A DNA stretch of 64,000 nt, taken from CAVPHV01 sp963704825. Its GTDB lineage: Bacteria > Actinomycetota > Acidimicrobiia > Spongiisociales > UBA5794. The stretch is from positions 1 to 64,000 of the forward strand of contig CAVPHV010000006.1 in the NCBI GenBank assembly GCA_963704825.1, given 5' to 3'. Positions 34,011-42,603 of this stretch are shown here, piece by piece (position 1 is the first letter of the stretch; each line of letters starts with the position of its first letter). Made by a program: the position numbers and the translations under genes. The notes below the pieces were generated by a model. It saw nothing but the letters and a program-made list of their open reading frames with translations, had not been told where the DNA came from and did not search any database.

Positions 34011-34580
34011 GTGGTCGCGCAACCGTCACCGTCGGCCGGCAAGGAAGAATGGAGAGACTGGGCCCGGGCAACCCGAGCCGAGTTGGACTTTGCCAAACTC
34101 TCCGAGCTGGTTCGCTCACATCTCGAACAGTGGGTGCCCCTGCAGCAAGCATCCGTTGCTCTTGTCTACCTTCCGCTTGCCGGCGAAATCAATCTGGTCG
34201 ACCTCCAAGCAACCGAACTGGGCTGCCGGTTTGTGGCCACGCGCACTCCCGATCGAGAGGGGGCGCTCACCGTGCATGAACTGGGTGGCCCGCTCGAGGT
34301 GCATCGGTTCGGATTCCTGCAGCCCCACCGCGCCGCACCTGAGGTCGACCCGAGTGACATCGACGTTCTTCTGCTCCCGGGGCTCGCCTTCGATCTGTGG
34401 GGAACGCGGCTCGGTCGCGGTGCGGGGTACTTCGACGAACTGCTGAGTCGGCTGCCCGCCCGCGCCGTCACGGTTGGGGTGTGCCCGGCAGCACTGGTGG
34501 TTGACCGGCTCCCTCGTGAACCGCATGACCAGAAGGTGCAGTTTCTCGCTACTGATGAGGGCGTCATCGCCACGGCGTGA
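34011..34580 (+). CDS. 5-formyltetrahydrofolate cyclo-ligase family protein
   Basis: The family converts 5-formyl-THF to methenyl-THF using ATP. Key elements are VALVYLPLAGEI, a central VLLLPGLAFDLWGTRLGRGAGYFDELL containing the nucleotide/folate-binding GRGAGYFD, and VGVCPAALVV. GTG 34011 directly follows the previous stop, and the 189-residue length is normal. The substrate-side Lys/Arg residues could not be checked. Confidence 0.85.
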   Translation: MVAQPSPSAGKEEWRDWARATRAELDFAKLSELVRSHLEQWVPLQQASVALVYLPLAGEINLVDLQATELGCRFVATRTPDREGALTVHELGGPLEVHRFGFLQPHRAAPEVDPSDIDVLLLPGLAFDLWGTRLGRGAGYFDELLSRLPARAVTVGVCPAALVVDRLPREPHDQKVQFLATDEGVIATA

Positions 34581-34669
34581 GGCCGGGCAAGAAACGCTTG
34601 GCCAGCCCGAGGGAGTGCGCACTAGCGTGGTCATCTGCGGCACGTTCTACCCGAGGAGGCGTCGAGACC

Positions 34670-35227
34670 GTGAGTGATTGGGCGAACAGCACTGCGCTGG
34701 TGGTGATCGACGTACAGAAGGGCTTCGATGACGAGGCTCATTGGGGACCACGGAACAACCCCAATTGCGAATCCAACATCGGCCTCTTGCTCAAGGCGTG
34801 GCGCAAACAAGGCTGGCCGGTGATCTTCGTACGGCACGACTCCACCTCGTTGAACTCTCCGCTTCGAGCCGGCACCAAGGGCAATGAGTTCAAGGGCGTC
34901 ATCAAGGGCAAGCCCGATCTTCTCGTGTCGAAGTCCGTGCACTCGGCGTTCTTCGGCGACCCCGATCTCCACTCATGGCTCAGCCAGCACGGGATCAACG
35001 CCATCGCCATCTGTGGCATTCAGACCAACATGTGCTGCGAAACGACGGCTCGGATGGCTAGCGACATGGGCTACGAGGTGCTGTTCGTCATCGACGCAAC
35101 CCACACCTTTGACCTGTCCGGGCTGGATGGAAAGATACTGCGGGCCCGCGAGCTGGCCAGGGTGACGGCGCTGGAACTCAACGCGGAGTTCTGTCAGGTC
35201 GTCTTCACCTCGGAGCTGGTTGACTGA
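34670..35227 (+). CDS. Isochorismatase-family cysteine hydrolase
   Basis: A 185-residue hydrolase with the Asp-Lys-Cys triad pattern: Asp in ALVVIDVQKGF (about 12), Lys in LLVSKSVHSAFFG, and Cys in GIQTNMCCETTARMASDMGYEV (about 120). Members act on nicotinamide, isochorismate and other amides; the substrate is unknown. GTG 34670 has GAGGAGG upstream. Confidence 0.85.
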   Translation: MSDWANSTALVVIDVQKGFDDEAHWGPRNNPNCESNIGLLLKAWRKQGWPVIFVRHDSTSLNSPLRAGTKGNEFKGVIKGKPDLLVSKSVHSAFFGDPDLHSWLSQHGINAIAICGIQTNMCCETTARMASDMGYEVLFVIDATHTFDLSGLDGKILRARELARVTALELNAEFCQVVFTSELVD

Positions 35228-35267
35228 CGGACCGACCGGGACCAGCCCTCTCCGCGGGCCGTCCGGC

Positions 35268-36269
35268 TCAGCGGGTGAGGAGGATGAAGCGGCTTGGGTC
35301 GACGGTCACGCCGATGTCAGTTCCGGTGGGTGTCGCCGTGCTGCTGCTCACCATGATGTCGTTGCTGCCGAGCCGAGCTCGAATGTCGTAGCTCCCGCCG
35401 CGATACGAGGCCGTCCGCACGGTTGCTCTGATGTCGGACTCCGAGTTGAGTGCAAACGCTTGCGGGGGCAGCACGATTCGATACTTGCCGTCGGGCGCAG
35501 GGGAGGCGAAAGTTCCCCATCCGAGGTCGATCTTCCCATTCCTCACCACCGCCGTGCTGATGGTGTCAAGGCCGATGAACCGGGCGACGAACTCCGTTTG
35601 CGGATCCGACCAGATCTCCTCCGGGGAACCGACTCGCTCGATCCCGCCGTCTCGCATGACCGCGACCCGATCAGCGACGGCGAAGGCTTCGCCTTGGTCG
35701 TGGGTCACGTACAGCACGGTGAGGGCCAGCTCGGCGAACAGCTCTCTCATCTCTGTGATGAGTCGATCTCGCAGCGTTCGGTCGAGTGAGCCGATGGGTT
35801 CGTCGAGCATGACCAGCCGCGGTGACGGTGCCAGCGTTCGGGCCAGCGCCACCCGCTGCTGCTCTCCGCCCGAGAGGTTGCCAATGCTCCGGGCGCCGTA
35901 GCCGGTGAGACCCACCTTCTCGAGTGCTTCATCGACACGGGCCGTGACGTCGGTGGGATCGGTGTCGCCCATGCGAAGCCCGAAGGCGACGTTCTGTGCG
36001 ACGGTGCGATGCGGGAAGAGGGCGTAGTCCTGGAACATGAGCCCAAAGCCACGTAGGTAGGGGGGCGTGCCGTCAAGCGAGGTGCCGTCCCACGCAGCAG
36101 ATCCGGCCTGAGGGTCCTCGAGGCCCGCTATGACCCGTAGCAGGGTGGTCTTGCCGCACCCGGAAGGTCCCATGACCGCCAGCACCTCACCATCCGATAC
36201 GTCGAGGTCGAGGTCGGCCAGGGCGGTGTGCTCGCCGTAGCGGACGGTGAGTCCTCGGAGTTGCAGCAT
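35268..36269 (-). CDS. thiQ: ABC transporter ATPase, thiamine/iron type (ThiQ-like)
   Basis: The ATPase subunit has Walker A GPSGCGKTT, the Q-loop, signature LSGGEQQRVALARTLAP, Walker B VMLDEPIGSLD and the switch His, then a C-terminal TOBE-like domain after residue 235. The operon (thiamine-type binding protein, double-domain permease, TPK, TPP riboswitch) points to thiamine import. At 333 residues it is longer than E. coli ThiQ because of the TOBE domain. It overlaps the permease stop (ATGA). Confidence 0.82.
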   Translation of the reverse strand: MLQLRGLTVRYGEHTALADLDLDVSDGEVLAVMGPSGCGKTTLLRVIAGLEDPQAGSAAWDGTSLDGTPPYLRGFGLMFQDYALFPHRTVAQNVAFGLRMGDTDPTDVTARVDEALEKVGLTGYGARSIGNLSGGEQQRVALARTLAPSPRLVMLDEPIGSLDRTLRDRLITEMRELFAELALTVLYVTHDQGEAFAVADRVAVMRDGGIERVGSPEEIWSDPQTEFVARFIGLDTISTAVVRNGKIDLGWGTFASPAPDGKYRIVLPPQAFALNSESDIRATVRTASYRGGSYDIRARLGSNDIMVSSSTATPTGTDIGVTVDPSRFILLTR

Positions 36270-37903
36270 CAGAAATCACCCAGATCGCCGATGCGGAGCC
36301 GATCGATGCCGGCAACGACGGCGCCAGTCAGGACCATGAGGATGGTGGCGAGTGCCATGGCCCTGGCGAAGGTGACGGATCCCGGTTGACCGAGCAGGCG
36401 AAAGATGGCGACGGGCAGCGTCGGGGAGTCGGGGCGGGCGATGAAGGAGGTCGCTCCGAACTCGCCGAGCGAAACGGCAAATGCGAAGCCTGCCCCGACA
36501 AATGCGGCGCGAGCCACGATGGGGAGGTCCACCTCCCTCCAGGCAGCCGATGGTGACGCTCCCAGCACGGCGGCGGCTTCACGCAGCCGATGGCGGACAC
36601 TGCGCATCACCGGCACCGTGGTGCGCACGACGAACGGGATGGCGATGAGGGCGTGTGCGATCGGCACCAGCCATATCGAGGTACGTAAGTCAATCGGTGC
36701 GTCTAGTGCCACCAGGAAGCCGAACCCGATGGTGACGGCCGAGGTGCCGAGGGGCAACATCAGCACGGCGTCGAAGGCCCGGGTTGCCGGCCCGGACCGA
36801 TAGGCGATCACGGTTGCGGCCATCATGCCGATGAGGAGGGCGATGAAGGTCGCGGCTGCAGCGAACTCGAGCGAGTTGAGGATCGCCTCGACGGGCGCCA
36901 CGAACAAGGCGCTGCTTGCCTCGTCGCCGAGCCCGCGATAGGCGTCGAGCCCGAAACGCCCGCTGATTCGCAGTGATCGCACCACCAGCACCACGAGGGG
37001 ACCGGCCAGCAGAAGGCCGAGACCGCTCAGGGTCACGGCCACGAACGCCCACTGCTTTGAGTTGCGGGGGCGCCGCGCCGTCTCGCTCGTGGGCCGGAGA
37101 TTCAGTTCGATGGCGCGGCGTTGCTGGTACCGCGAGTAGAGCAGCAGCATCGCGCTCACGGCCAGCAACTGGAGGATCGACAGAACCGCGGCAATCGGTA
37201 GGTCGAGGAACGCAGTCGTTTGACGCCAGATCTCGACCTCCAGGGTGGCGTGACGAAGGTCACCGAGGATGAGAATGACACCAAAGGACGTGAAGGTGAA
37301 CAGGAAGACGATGGATGCGGCTGAGGCGATGGCCGGAGCGAGGAGCGGCAGGGTCACCTCGCGCAAGGCGCGCAGCCGTCCCGCCCCCAACGTCATTGCC
37401 GCCTCCTCCAATCGGGGGTCGAGACGCTCCCACATCGAGCCAACGGTGCGCACGACGACGGCCACATTGAAGAACACGTGAGCGAAGAGAATGGCCCAGA
37501 TGGTGCCGCGCAGATCGACGCCGAGGGGACCGCTCGGTCCGAGCAGCGCAAGGAAGGCGGCCGCGACGACCACGGTTGGTAGCACAAAGGGGATCGTCAC
37601 CCCGGCCCTGACCCACGCCTTGCCTGGGAAGTCGTATCGGGCGATGACGTAGGCGGCGGGAAGGCCGACGACGAGCGTCAAGATGGTCGACACCACGGCC
37701 TGCCAGAGGGTGAACCACGCAATCGACTGGAAGGTTGGATTGGCGACGACGTCACCGAAGACGGCGAGGTCGAGGCTGCCGTCGAGGGTCAGGCTGGTCG
37801 AGAGGATCGCCAGGAGCGGATAGACGAAGAAGTAGCCGAAGAACAGCAGTGGCACCGTCACCATCAGGGCGGTCAACCATCGGCGCTGTGGTCCCGGCGT
37901 CAC
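36269..37903 (-). CDS. thiP: ABC transporter double-domain permease (ThiP/FbpB-like)
   Basis: A membrane protein of about 544 residues with two BPD_transp_1 domains in tandem. Each carries an EAA loop (RLEEAAMTLGAGRLRALREVTLPLL and RLREAAAVLGASPSAAWREVDLP in part). This is the ThiP/FbpB architecture. GTG 37903 overlaps the binding-protein stop by GTGA and fits the coupling seen elsewhere in this operon; ATG 37921 or GTG 37933 would lengthen it slightly. Confidence 0.83.
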   Translation of the reverse strand: MTPGPQRRWLTALMVTVPLLFFGYFFVYPLLAILSTSLTLDGSLDLAVFGDVVANPTFQSIAWFTLWQAVVSTILTLVVGLPAAYVIARYDFPGKAWVRAGVTIPFVLPTVVVAAAFLALLGPSGPLGVDLRGTIWAILFAHVFFNVAVVVRTVGSMWERLDPRLEEAAMTLGAGRLRALREVTLPLLAPAIASAASIVFLFTFTSFGVILILGDLRHATLEVEIWRQTTAFLDLPIAAVLSILQLLAVSAMLLLYSRYQQRRAIELNLRPTSETARRPRNSKQWAFVAVTLSGLGLLLAGPLVVLVVRSLRISGRFGLDAYRGLGDEASSALFVAPVEAILNSLEFAAAATFIALLIGMMAATVIAYRSGPATRAFDAVLMLPLGTSAVTIGFGFLVALDAPIDLRTSIWLVPIAHALIAIPFVVRTTVPVMRSVRHRLREAAAVLGASPSAAWREVDLPIVARAAFVGAGFAFAVSLGEFGATSFIARPDSPTLPVAIFRLLGQPGSVTFARAMALATILMVLTGAVVAGIDRLRIGDLGDF

Positions 37904-38973
37904 CGTACGAGCTCGATCCATTCGCGCAGCCACCGTTCACGGTTGGCGTCGATGACGGCAGGGTCGAGAGTTCGGGTGGCGGTGGGCAAGGTGGTGTGTT
38001 CAACGAACTCGGGAGGCAGTTGGGCGTCTGCGTTTGCGGGGTAGACGAACATGCTGAGGGGGATCGCCTCTTGGAACGTGGGCGACAGCATGAAGTCGAT
38101 CAAGTCCTCGGCCGCCGCGCCGGCGGCAGCGCCCTCGAGAATCCCGGCAAACTCGATCTGGCGGAAGCACCCGTCGGTGATGACTCCGGTCGGCGCCTCA
38201 GCGGGCTGGGGGTCGGAGAAGATGACCTCGGCAGGGGGGGAAGAGGCATAGCTGACGACCAACGGCCGGTCGCCTTGGCCGGAGCCGCCGGAGAACGAGC
38301 CGTTGTAGGCCTCTTCCCATCCCGAGGTCACCAGGACGTCATTGGCGATCAGCTCGCTCCAGTAGGTCTGCCATGTGTAGTCGCCCTCCTCGCCAAAGGC
38401 GGCGATGGTTGAGAGCAAGAACGCCAAGCCCGGGGAGGACGTCGTCGGATCCTGAACGACGAGCATTCCGGCGTAGTCGGCCTCGGTGAGTTGGTCGAGC
38501 GAGGTCGGCACCGCGACGTTGTCTCCGCCAAATGCCGCCTTGTCGTAGTTGAGGCACACGTGGCCGACGTCGATCGGAGTCACCCGGTGGGCAGCGTCGA
38601 TTTGGAGATCAGCGGGGACACTCTGCAGCCCGGGGGACTCGTAGGCTCGAAAGATGCCGGCGTCGAGCGCCCGTGAGACGAATGTGTTGTCGACGCCGAA
38701 GAGGACGTCGCCGATCGGATTGTCCCTGGTCAGGATAGCCTGGTTGACGGTGGCCCCGGCATCGCCGGAGCGCAGCACCCGCACGGCAACGCCTGTCTCT
38801 GCTTCGAACGCGGCGAGCACATCGTCCGGAATGGCGAATGAATCGTGAGTGACAAGAACGATTTCTTCGACGGTGACGGCCTCGCCTGAGGCCCCGTCAT
38901 CATCACCGCACCCGGCGAGCATGGTTGCGGAAGCGATGAGCGCCAAAGCAGCGAGCAGGAGCCTGTGCGTCAC
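37900..38973 (-). CDS. thiB: Thiamine-type ABC substrate-binding lipoprotein
   Basis: A 357-residue secreted binding protein with a signal peptide ending in a lipobox (MLAGCGDDDG, Cys about residue 22). The body matches the TbpA/ThiB group: GDVLFGVDNTFVSRALDAGIF, HRVTPIDVGHVCLNYDKAAF and DPTTSSPGLAFLL. It starts with GTG overlapping the TPK stop (GTGA), so it is in the riboswitch-controlled operon. Confidence 0.85.
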   Translation of the reverse strand: MTHRLLLAALALIASATMLAGCGDDDGASGEAVTVEEIVLVTHDSFAIPDDVLAAFEAETGVAVRVLRSGDAGATVNQAILTRDNPIGDVLFGVDNTFVSRALDAGIFRAYESPGLQSVPADLQIDAAHRVTPIDVGHVCLNYDKAAFGGDNVAVPTSLDQLTEADYAGMLVVQDPTTSSPGLAFLLSTIAAFGEEGDYTWQTYWSELIANDVLVTSGWEEAYNGSFSGGSGQGDRPLVVSYASSPPAEVIFSDPQPAEAPTGVITDGCFRQIEFAGILEGAAAGAAAEDLIDFMLSPTFQEAIPLSMFVYPANADAQLPPEFVEHTTLPTATRTLDPAVIDANRERWLREWIELVR

Positions 38974-39641
38974 GTTGGGGTTCCTTCGTGGATCAGGAGC
39001 AGCACTCCGGATCCGATGGTGACGTGAGCCGCGCTGCTGGTCAGCTCGTTGGAGATGCCGCGGGTCGAGCCCGGGGCCAGGGTCTCGTGGTCGAGTGGCC
39101 AGCGCAGGCCCTCGGTGACGATGCCGTGGGCCGGGCCGCCGACTGCAATCAGCGACACCACATCACCGAAGGTGCCGGCGAGACGGGTGCGCTCCCCGGA
39201 TCGCGCTACCACGACCCGGGTGTCACGGATCCACCACTCGATGTGCAGGGCGCCAAAGCGATCGGAGGCCAGTACGAGAGCGTTGCCGAGCAGGTGGTCG
39301 AGTCGTCCACCGTGGCCTCCGATCAGGATCACGTTGCTGTGTCCCATGGAGGCGGCACGATCAAGGGCCAACTCGAGGTCGGTGGCATCTTTGTCCTCGG
39401 GATGGCGTTCGACGGGTACATCCGCAGCCTGCGCCTCGGCCAGGTCGATCGGGTCAACCGAGTCGAGGTCACCGATCACGAGGTCGGGGGTGAGGCCAAG
39501 CAGTCTGGCCTGCGCCAAGCCCGAATCAGCTGCGATGATCCTGGCCTCTGCCGGGAGGCGGGTGGCGAGTCTGGGATCGACCGGATCACCGCCTGCGAGC
39601 ACGATTGCAATACTTGGTGTCGGTGGTGGTGACGGTTCCAC
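38970..39641 (-). CDS. Thiamine pyrophosphokinase
   Basis: TPK converts imported thiamine directly to TPP. Visible motifs are VLAGGDP, IAADSGLAQARLLGLTPDLVIGDLDSVD and the ATP/thiamine segment ERHPEDKDATDLELALDRA, then GGHGGRLDHLLGN. At 223 residues it is normal. The GTG start is 7 bases after GGAGG, which is part of the TPP riboswitch 3' strand. As first gene of the operon it links uptake to activation. Confidence 0.88.
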   Translation of the reverse strand: MEPSPPPTPSIAIVLAGGDPVDPRLATRLPAEARIIAADSGLAQARLLGLTPDLVIGDLDSVDPIDLAEAQAADVPVERHPEDKDATDLELALDRAASMGHSNVILIGGHGGRLDHLLGNALVLASDRFGALHIEWWIRDTRVVVARSGERTRLAGTFGDVVSLIAVGGPAHGIVTEGLRWPLDHETLAPGSTRGISNELTSSAAHVTIGSGVLLLIHEGTPT

Positions 39642-39644
39642 GCG

Positions 39645-39753
39645 CTTCCTCCGCTGGGATTACCCAGTTCAGGTTCCACGGGTCGGCGACGTCCTGGGCC
39701 CGTTGGCCCAACCGGTCACCCTCTCAGCTCGGCGTTCCCGAGCTCCCCGGAGT
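39645..39753 (-). promoter_or_regulatory. TPP riboswitch (THI element)
   Basis: The minus strand contains the conserved blocks in order: CCGGGGAGC, GAGCTGAGAGGGTGACC, then GGAACCTGAACTGGGTAAT and CCCAGCGGAGGAAG. The outer P1 helix pairs ACTCC (39753-39749) with GGAG (39652-39649). That GGAGG is also the Shine-Dalgarno sequence of the TPK start, so ligand-stabilised P1 should hide it and shut off translation. A -10-like TAGAGT lies at 39773-39768. Confidence 0.93.
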
Positions 39754-39899
39754 GGGTTTCACCCTCCACTCTACATCGGCCGTGGCGGTGGGAACGGGGG
39801 ACGGGCCGGTTTCGCAAGAAATCGGGGTTGACGGGCAGACATCACTATGGCATCATGATGACATCAGAACAGTGTCGAAATACGCGACAGGAGGACAGC

Positions 39900-40028
39900 A
39901 TGTTGTGGTACGACAACCCGGACGCCGTCAGGGCGATCCACGCGAGTTGGATCAAGGAGACCCGACGAGGCGCAGAAGGACGGCGCCTGCTGCGGCTTAT
40001 CGCCGAGAACCACATCAACGACCGCTGA
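39900..40028 (+). CDS. 42-residue conserved-looking small protein
   Basis: ATG 39900 follows AGGAGGA and reads MLWYDNPDAVRAIHASW..., ending LLRLIAENHINDR: a short amphipathic, basic protein with no signal or span. It is 11 bases before an RHH-domain gene and divergent from the TPP riboswitch. A palindrome CATCATGATG at 39851-39860 upstream could be an operator. Similar tiny proteins precede DUF4097 operons in actinobacteria, as far as I recall; function unknown. Confidence 0.6.
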   Translation: MLWYDNPDAVRAIHASWIKETRRGAEGRRLLRLIAENHINDR

Positions 40029-40039
40029 AGAGGACGACC

Positions 40040-40483
40040 ATGGACACTTCGAGCGTGATCAGTGAAGTCGAAGCGGCTCTGGCGGCACAGCTGCAACTAG
40101 GTGGAGGTGACCCGGCCGTCGAAGCGGCGGGGGAAGCTTTGCGGGTAGCACTGGGGCCCGCACTTCGCCAGGGAGCCTTGGAACTTGCCGGACAAGCCGT
40201 GGCTGAAGTCGCGGCTCAATTGCCGGACCTTGTCGTTGACTTGGTGGTTGCTGACGGTGAGCCCAACGTGGTGGTGCGCCAGAGCGAGGCGGTGAGCTCG
40301 TTCGCAACCGAGGAACTCGAGGCACGAATGACGGTTCGCCTGCCGAAGGCCCTCAAAGAACAGCTCGAGGCAGCTGCGGGAAGCACCGGCGATTCGATCA
40401 ACGCCTATGTGGTGAAGAGCCTTTCCTCCCAAGGCGCCAAACAGCGCCACCGCCGTCGCTACACCGGGACGTTTGAAACATGA
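40040..40483 (+). CDS. Ribbon-helix-helix domain protein (HicB-antitoxin-like C-terminus)
   Basis: The 147-residue protein has a helical Ala/Leu-rich N-terminal half and, at about residues 98-132, an RHH motif (ARMTVRLPKALKEQLEAAA, then NAYVVKSL) of the Arc/HicB antitoxin type. No toxin lies beside it; the next gene encodes a DUF4097 protein, overlapping by 4 bases. It is more likely a regulator of this operon than an antitoxin. The divergent palindrome at 39851-39860 is a candidate site. Confidence 0.65.
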   Translation: MDTSSVISEVEAALAAQLQLGGGDPAVEAAGEALRVALGPALRQGALELAGQAVAEVAAQLPDLVVDLVVADGEPNVVVRQSEAVSSFATEELEARMTVRLPKALKEQLEAAAGSTGDSINAYVVKSLSSQGAKQRHRRRYTGTFET

Positions 40484-41244
40484 GTGAACGGCACGAGCAG
40501 TTCTCTGTCGGGGATCGGCCCCGAGTGGAAGTCAGCACCACATCCGGTGACATCACCATTCGGGAGGGTGCGGCCGGAATCATCGAGGTACGGCTGGATG
40601 GCTCATCCGAGCACGTCGAGATCGAACAGGTCGGCGACACCGTGGTCATCGGCCCGCCCCGCAGCGGATTCTTGCGGCGGCTGTGGTCGAGCGATGTCAC
40701 GATCACGGCTCCGGCGGGAACCGAGGTCCAGGCTCGCTGCGGGTCCGGAGACATCCACGTCGATCTCGCCGTCGCCGACCTCGATGCGGCCGTGGCGAGT
40801 GGCGACATTCGCAGTCGCCGGGTCGAAGGCGATGCCACGGTGAAGGCAGCATCCGGGGATGTCACCATCGAGCATATTGCGGGCCGGCTCGAGGCGAGCA
40901 CGGCATCCGGCGACGTCAGGGTCGGAACGGTCGACGGTGATGTGAGTGTCACCACGGCATCAGGGGACCTTTCGATCGACCAGGTCGGTGGGTCGGTTTC
41001 GGTGCGCACCGCCAGCGGCAACCTCACCATTCGCAGCCTCGGCGGCGAGGAGCTATCGGCCAAGACCCTCTCCGGCAACCTCTGGGTGGGGATTCCACCA
41101 CGGCGACGGATCGACATCGATCTGCAGTCGTTGTCCGGCAAGCTGCGCAACCGCCTCCCGGAAGGCGACGGTAGCCCGCCTGAAGCGGAGATCGTGGTGC
41201 GAGCGAACACCGTTTCGGGTGACGTCACGCTCCAAGGCGCTTAG
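40480..41244 (+). CDS. DUF4097 beta-strand repeat protein
   Basis: A 254-residue protein made almost entirely of short beta-strand repeats with recurring SGD/SGN turns (TTSGDITI, AASGDVTI, TASGDVRV, TASGDLSI, TASGNLTI, TVSGDVTL), the DUF4097 or putative-adhesin pattern, probably a right-handed beta-helix. No signal peptide or anchor is visible, so it appears cytoplasmic here. It is co-transcribed with the RHH and 42-residue proteins. Copy B of the dispersed repeat starts at its stop codon. Confidence 0.75.
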   Translation: MSERHEQFSVGDRPRVEVSTTSGDITIREGAAGIIEVRLDGSSEHVEIEQVGDTVVIGPPRSGFLRRLWSSDVTITAPAGTEVQARCGSGDIHVDLAVADLDAAVASGDIRSRRVEGDATVKAASGDVTIEHIAGRLEASTASGDVRVGTVDGDVSVTTASGDLSIDQVGGSVSVRTASGNLTIRSLGGEELSAKTLSGNLWVGIPPRRRIDIDLQSLSGKLRNRLPEGDGSPPEAEIVVRANTVSGDVTLQGA

Positions 41245-41345
41245 GAGGCTGCTGAACAATTGGCGTGCGGGATCGCCCGGACTCGAGAAGGCCCAGTCTC
41301 CAGCGTGGACGCGAGCCGAAAGTGACGTTGTTCAGCAGACAACTA
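41243..41345 (-). repeat. Dispersed ~100-bp inverted repeat, copy B
   Basis: Reads AGGAGGCTGCTGAACAATTG at the left and GTTGTTCAGCAGACAACTAG at the right; the ends are inverted repeats. Its reverse complement aligns with copies A, C and D. It separates the convergent DUF4097 and acyltransferase genes and could act as a two-way terminator, though it has no T-run. Confidence 0.75.
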
Positions 41346-41351
41346 GCTCTG

Positions 41352-42377
41352 TCAGTTCTGGAACGAGGCGATCCACTCGTCGGCGCGCTCCCATTGGTCG
41401 TACAACCAGGCGATTCGGTCCACGCGATCGAGGGGGATGTCATCCGCCGAAATCCGCCAGAACCGCACCCGCACCACTCTGCCGAGGAGGGCGCCCGACC
41501 AGATGTCGCCGACGCTGGCGAAACCGTCGAGTCCTTCATGGGCGCAGACAACAACGTCGGTGCCGGCGTCGAGCAGTTCGAGTACTCCGCCGGTTCGGGG
41601 CGGTAGCACGAAGCGCATTTGTCGCGCCCGTTGCGCGAGCTCGGGCTCGCTCTCCTCGAGACGGACGATGGCTCGGGTGCGTTTTGCCGCCGTGAAGCGG
41701 GTGCCCTCTGGATAGATGAGGACCCCTTCGTCTTCTCCCAAGTCTTGTGCAAGCGCCCGAATCCGGCTCAGCTCCACACTGGGGTCTTCGGAGGAGCGAT
41801 CGACGAAGTAGTTGGGGAGGCGCTTGCCGGCGACGTCGAGGGCCGGAATGGAGAGCAGTTCTCGTTTGATGATCCAGCGCATTTGCAGCCCGGCTTGGTC
41901 GCTGAGCAGGATCGCCGGGAGCAAGTTGTCGATGATGCTGGCGTGGCGAAACAGCGCCACGATCGGACCCGGATGGACGACCTCGAGGTCATCGACTACG
42001 ACGTCTAGGGCGAAGAGTCGTTCAACGGTGGTGAACAGCGTCCGCGCCCACCATGTCTGTACCCGCCAGGCCGCGGCGGTCATGCGGCGCGAGCGGGCGC
42101 CGAATCCGGTGCCAACCCATTGGGCTGCAAGCCACAGCAGTCCCACCATCTCGGCTGCGAGAAAGACCCACAGGAAGGCCAGCGACCTCACCCCCATGAA
42201 GGGGCGCCTGGTCACGAGCCAGCGCACGGCGTCGATGAACAGCGCCACCGCGAGCAGGATCGGCGCCAACCAGGTGAGGAGGAGAAGAAGGCCGACATCC
42301 CGTGAGATCGTGAACAGGCGGCGACGAATCACGTCGGAGCGAAGTTCTGGTGTGAAGTCGTTGCTCGAGATCGGCAT
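41352..42377 (-). CDS. Lysophospholipid acyltransferase family protein
   Basis: A 341-residue membrane acyltransferase with two N-terminal hydrophobic segments (LLLLLTWLAPILLAVALFI and SLAFLWVFLAAEMVGLLWLA), an H-x4-D-like RHASIIDN, and YPEGTRF. It resembles the larger AGPAT-like proteins related to eukaryotic LCLAT1, distinct from the PlsC at 31 kb. Copies B and D of the dispersed repeat flank it in opposite orientation, which suggests it may once have moved as a unit; that is inference. Confidence 0.75.
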   Translation of the reverse strand: MPISSNDFTPELRSDVIRRRLFTISRDVGLLLLLTWLAPILLAVALFIDAVRWLVTRRPFMGVRSLAFLWVFLAAEMVGLLWLAAQWVGTGFGARSRRMTAAAWRVQTWWARTLFTTVERLFALDVVVDDLEVVHPGPIVALFRHASIIDNLLPAILLSDQAGLQMRWIIKRELLSIPALDVAGKRLPNYFVDRSSEDPSVELSRIRALAQDLGEDEGVLIYPEGTRFTAAKRTRAIVRLEESEPELAQRARQMRFVLPPRTGGVLELLDAGTDVVVCAHEGLDGFASVGDIWSGALLGRVVRVRFWRISADDIPLDRVDRIAWLYDQWERADEWIASFQN

Positions 42378-42392
42378 GGCATGACCCGGGGT

Positions 42393-42500
42393 TGGGGACT
42401 AGTTGTCTGTTGAGATGTCGGTTCGCTCTCGCCGCGATCATGCTGACCGGGCGTTTCGTCGGCTGGGGGAGCGCTGACGCCGATTCTCCAGCAGCCTTTG
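42393..42500 (+). repeat. Dispersed ~100-bp inverted repeat, diverged copy D
   Basis: Begins CTAGTTGTCTGTTGAGATG and ends GACGCCGATTCTCCAGCAGCC. It aligns end to end with the reverse complement of copy B, sharing CTAGTTGTCTG at one end and CCAGCAGCCT at the other, but is clearly diverged inside. Confidence 0.5.
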
Positions 42501-42603
42501 GAGAACATAGCGCTCGTCCGGTGCTTGGAGAGTCCGCCGGGGCCGTTTCGGGCCGGACACCTCACGTTGCTAACTTGAAGTCAGCCAAGCCGGCGAGGCA
42601 TAC

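Noticed and set aside
39605..40039. Long open frame upstream of the RHH gene
   Set aside because: It runs antisense to the TPP riboswitch and through the 42-residue gene; ATG 40040 with AGAGGA upstream is the sensible start.
40040..41244. Toxin-antitoxin pair
   Set aside because: The RHH protein has an antitoxin-like domain, but its partner is a DUF4097 beta-repeat protein and no toxin fold is visible.
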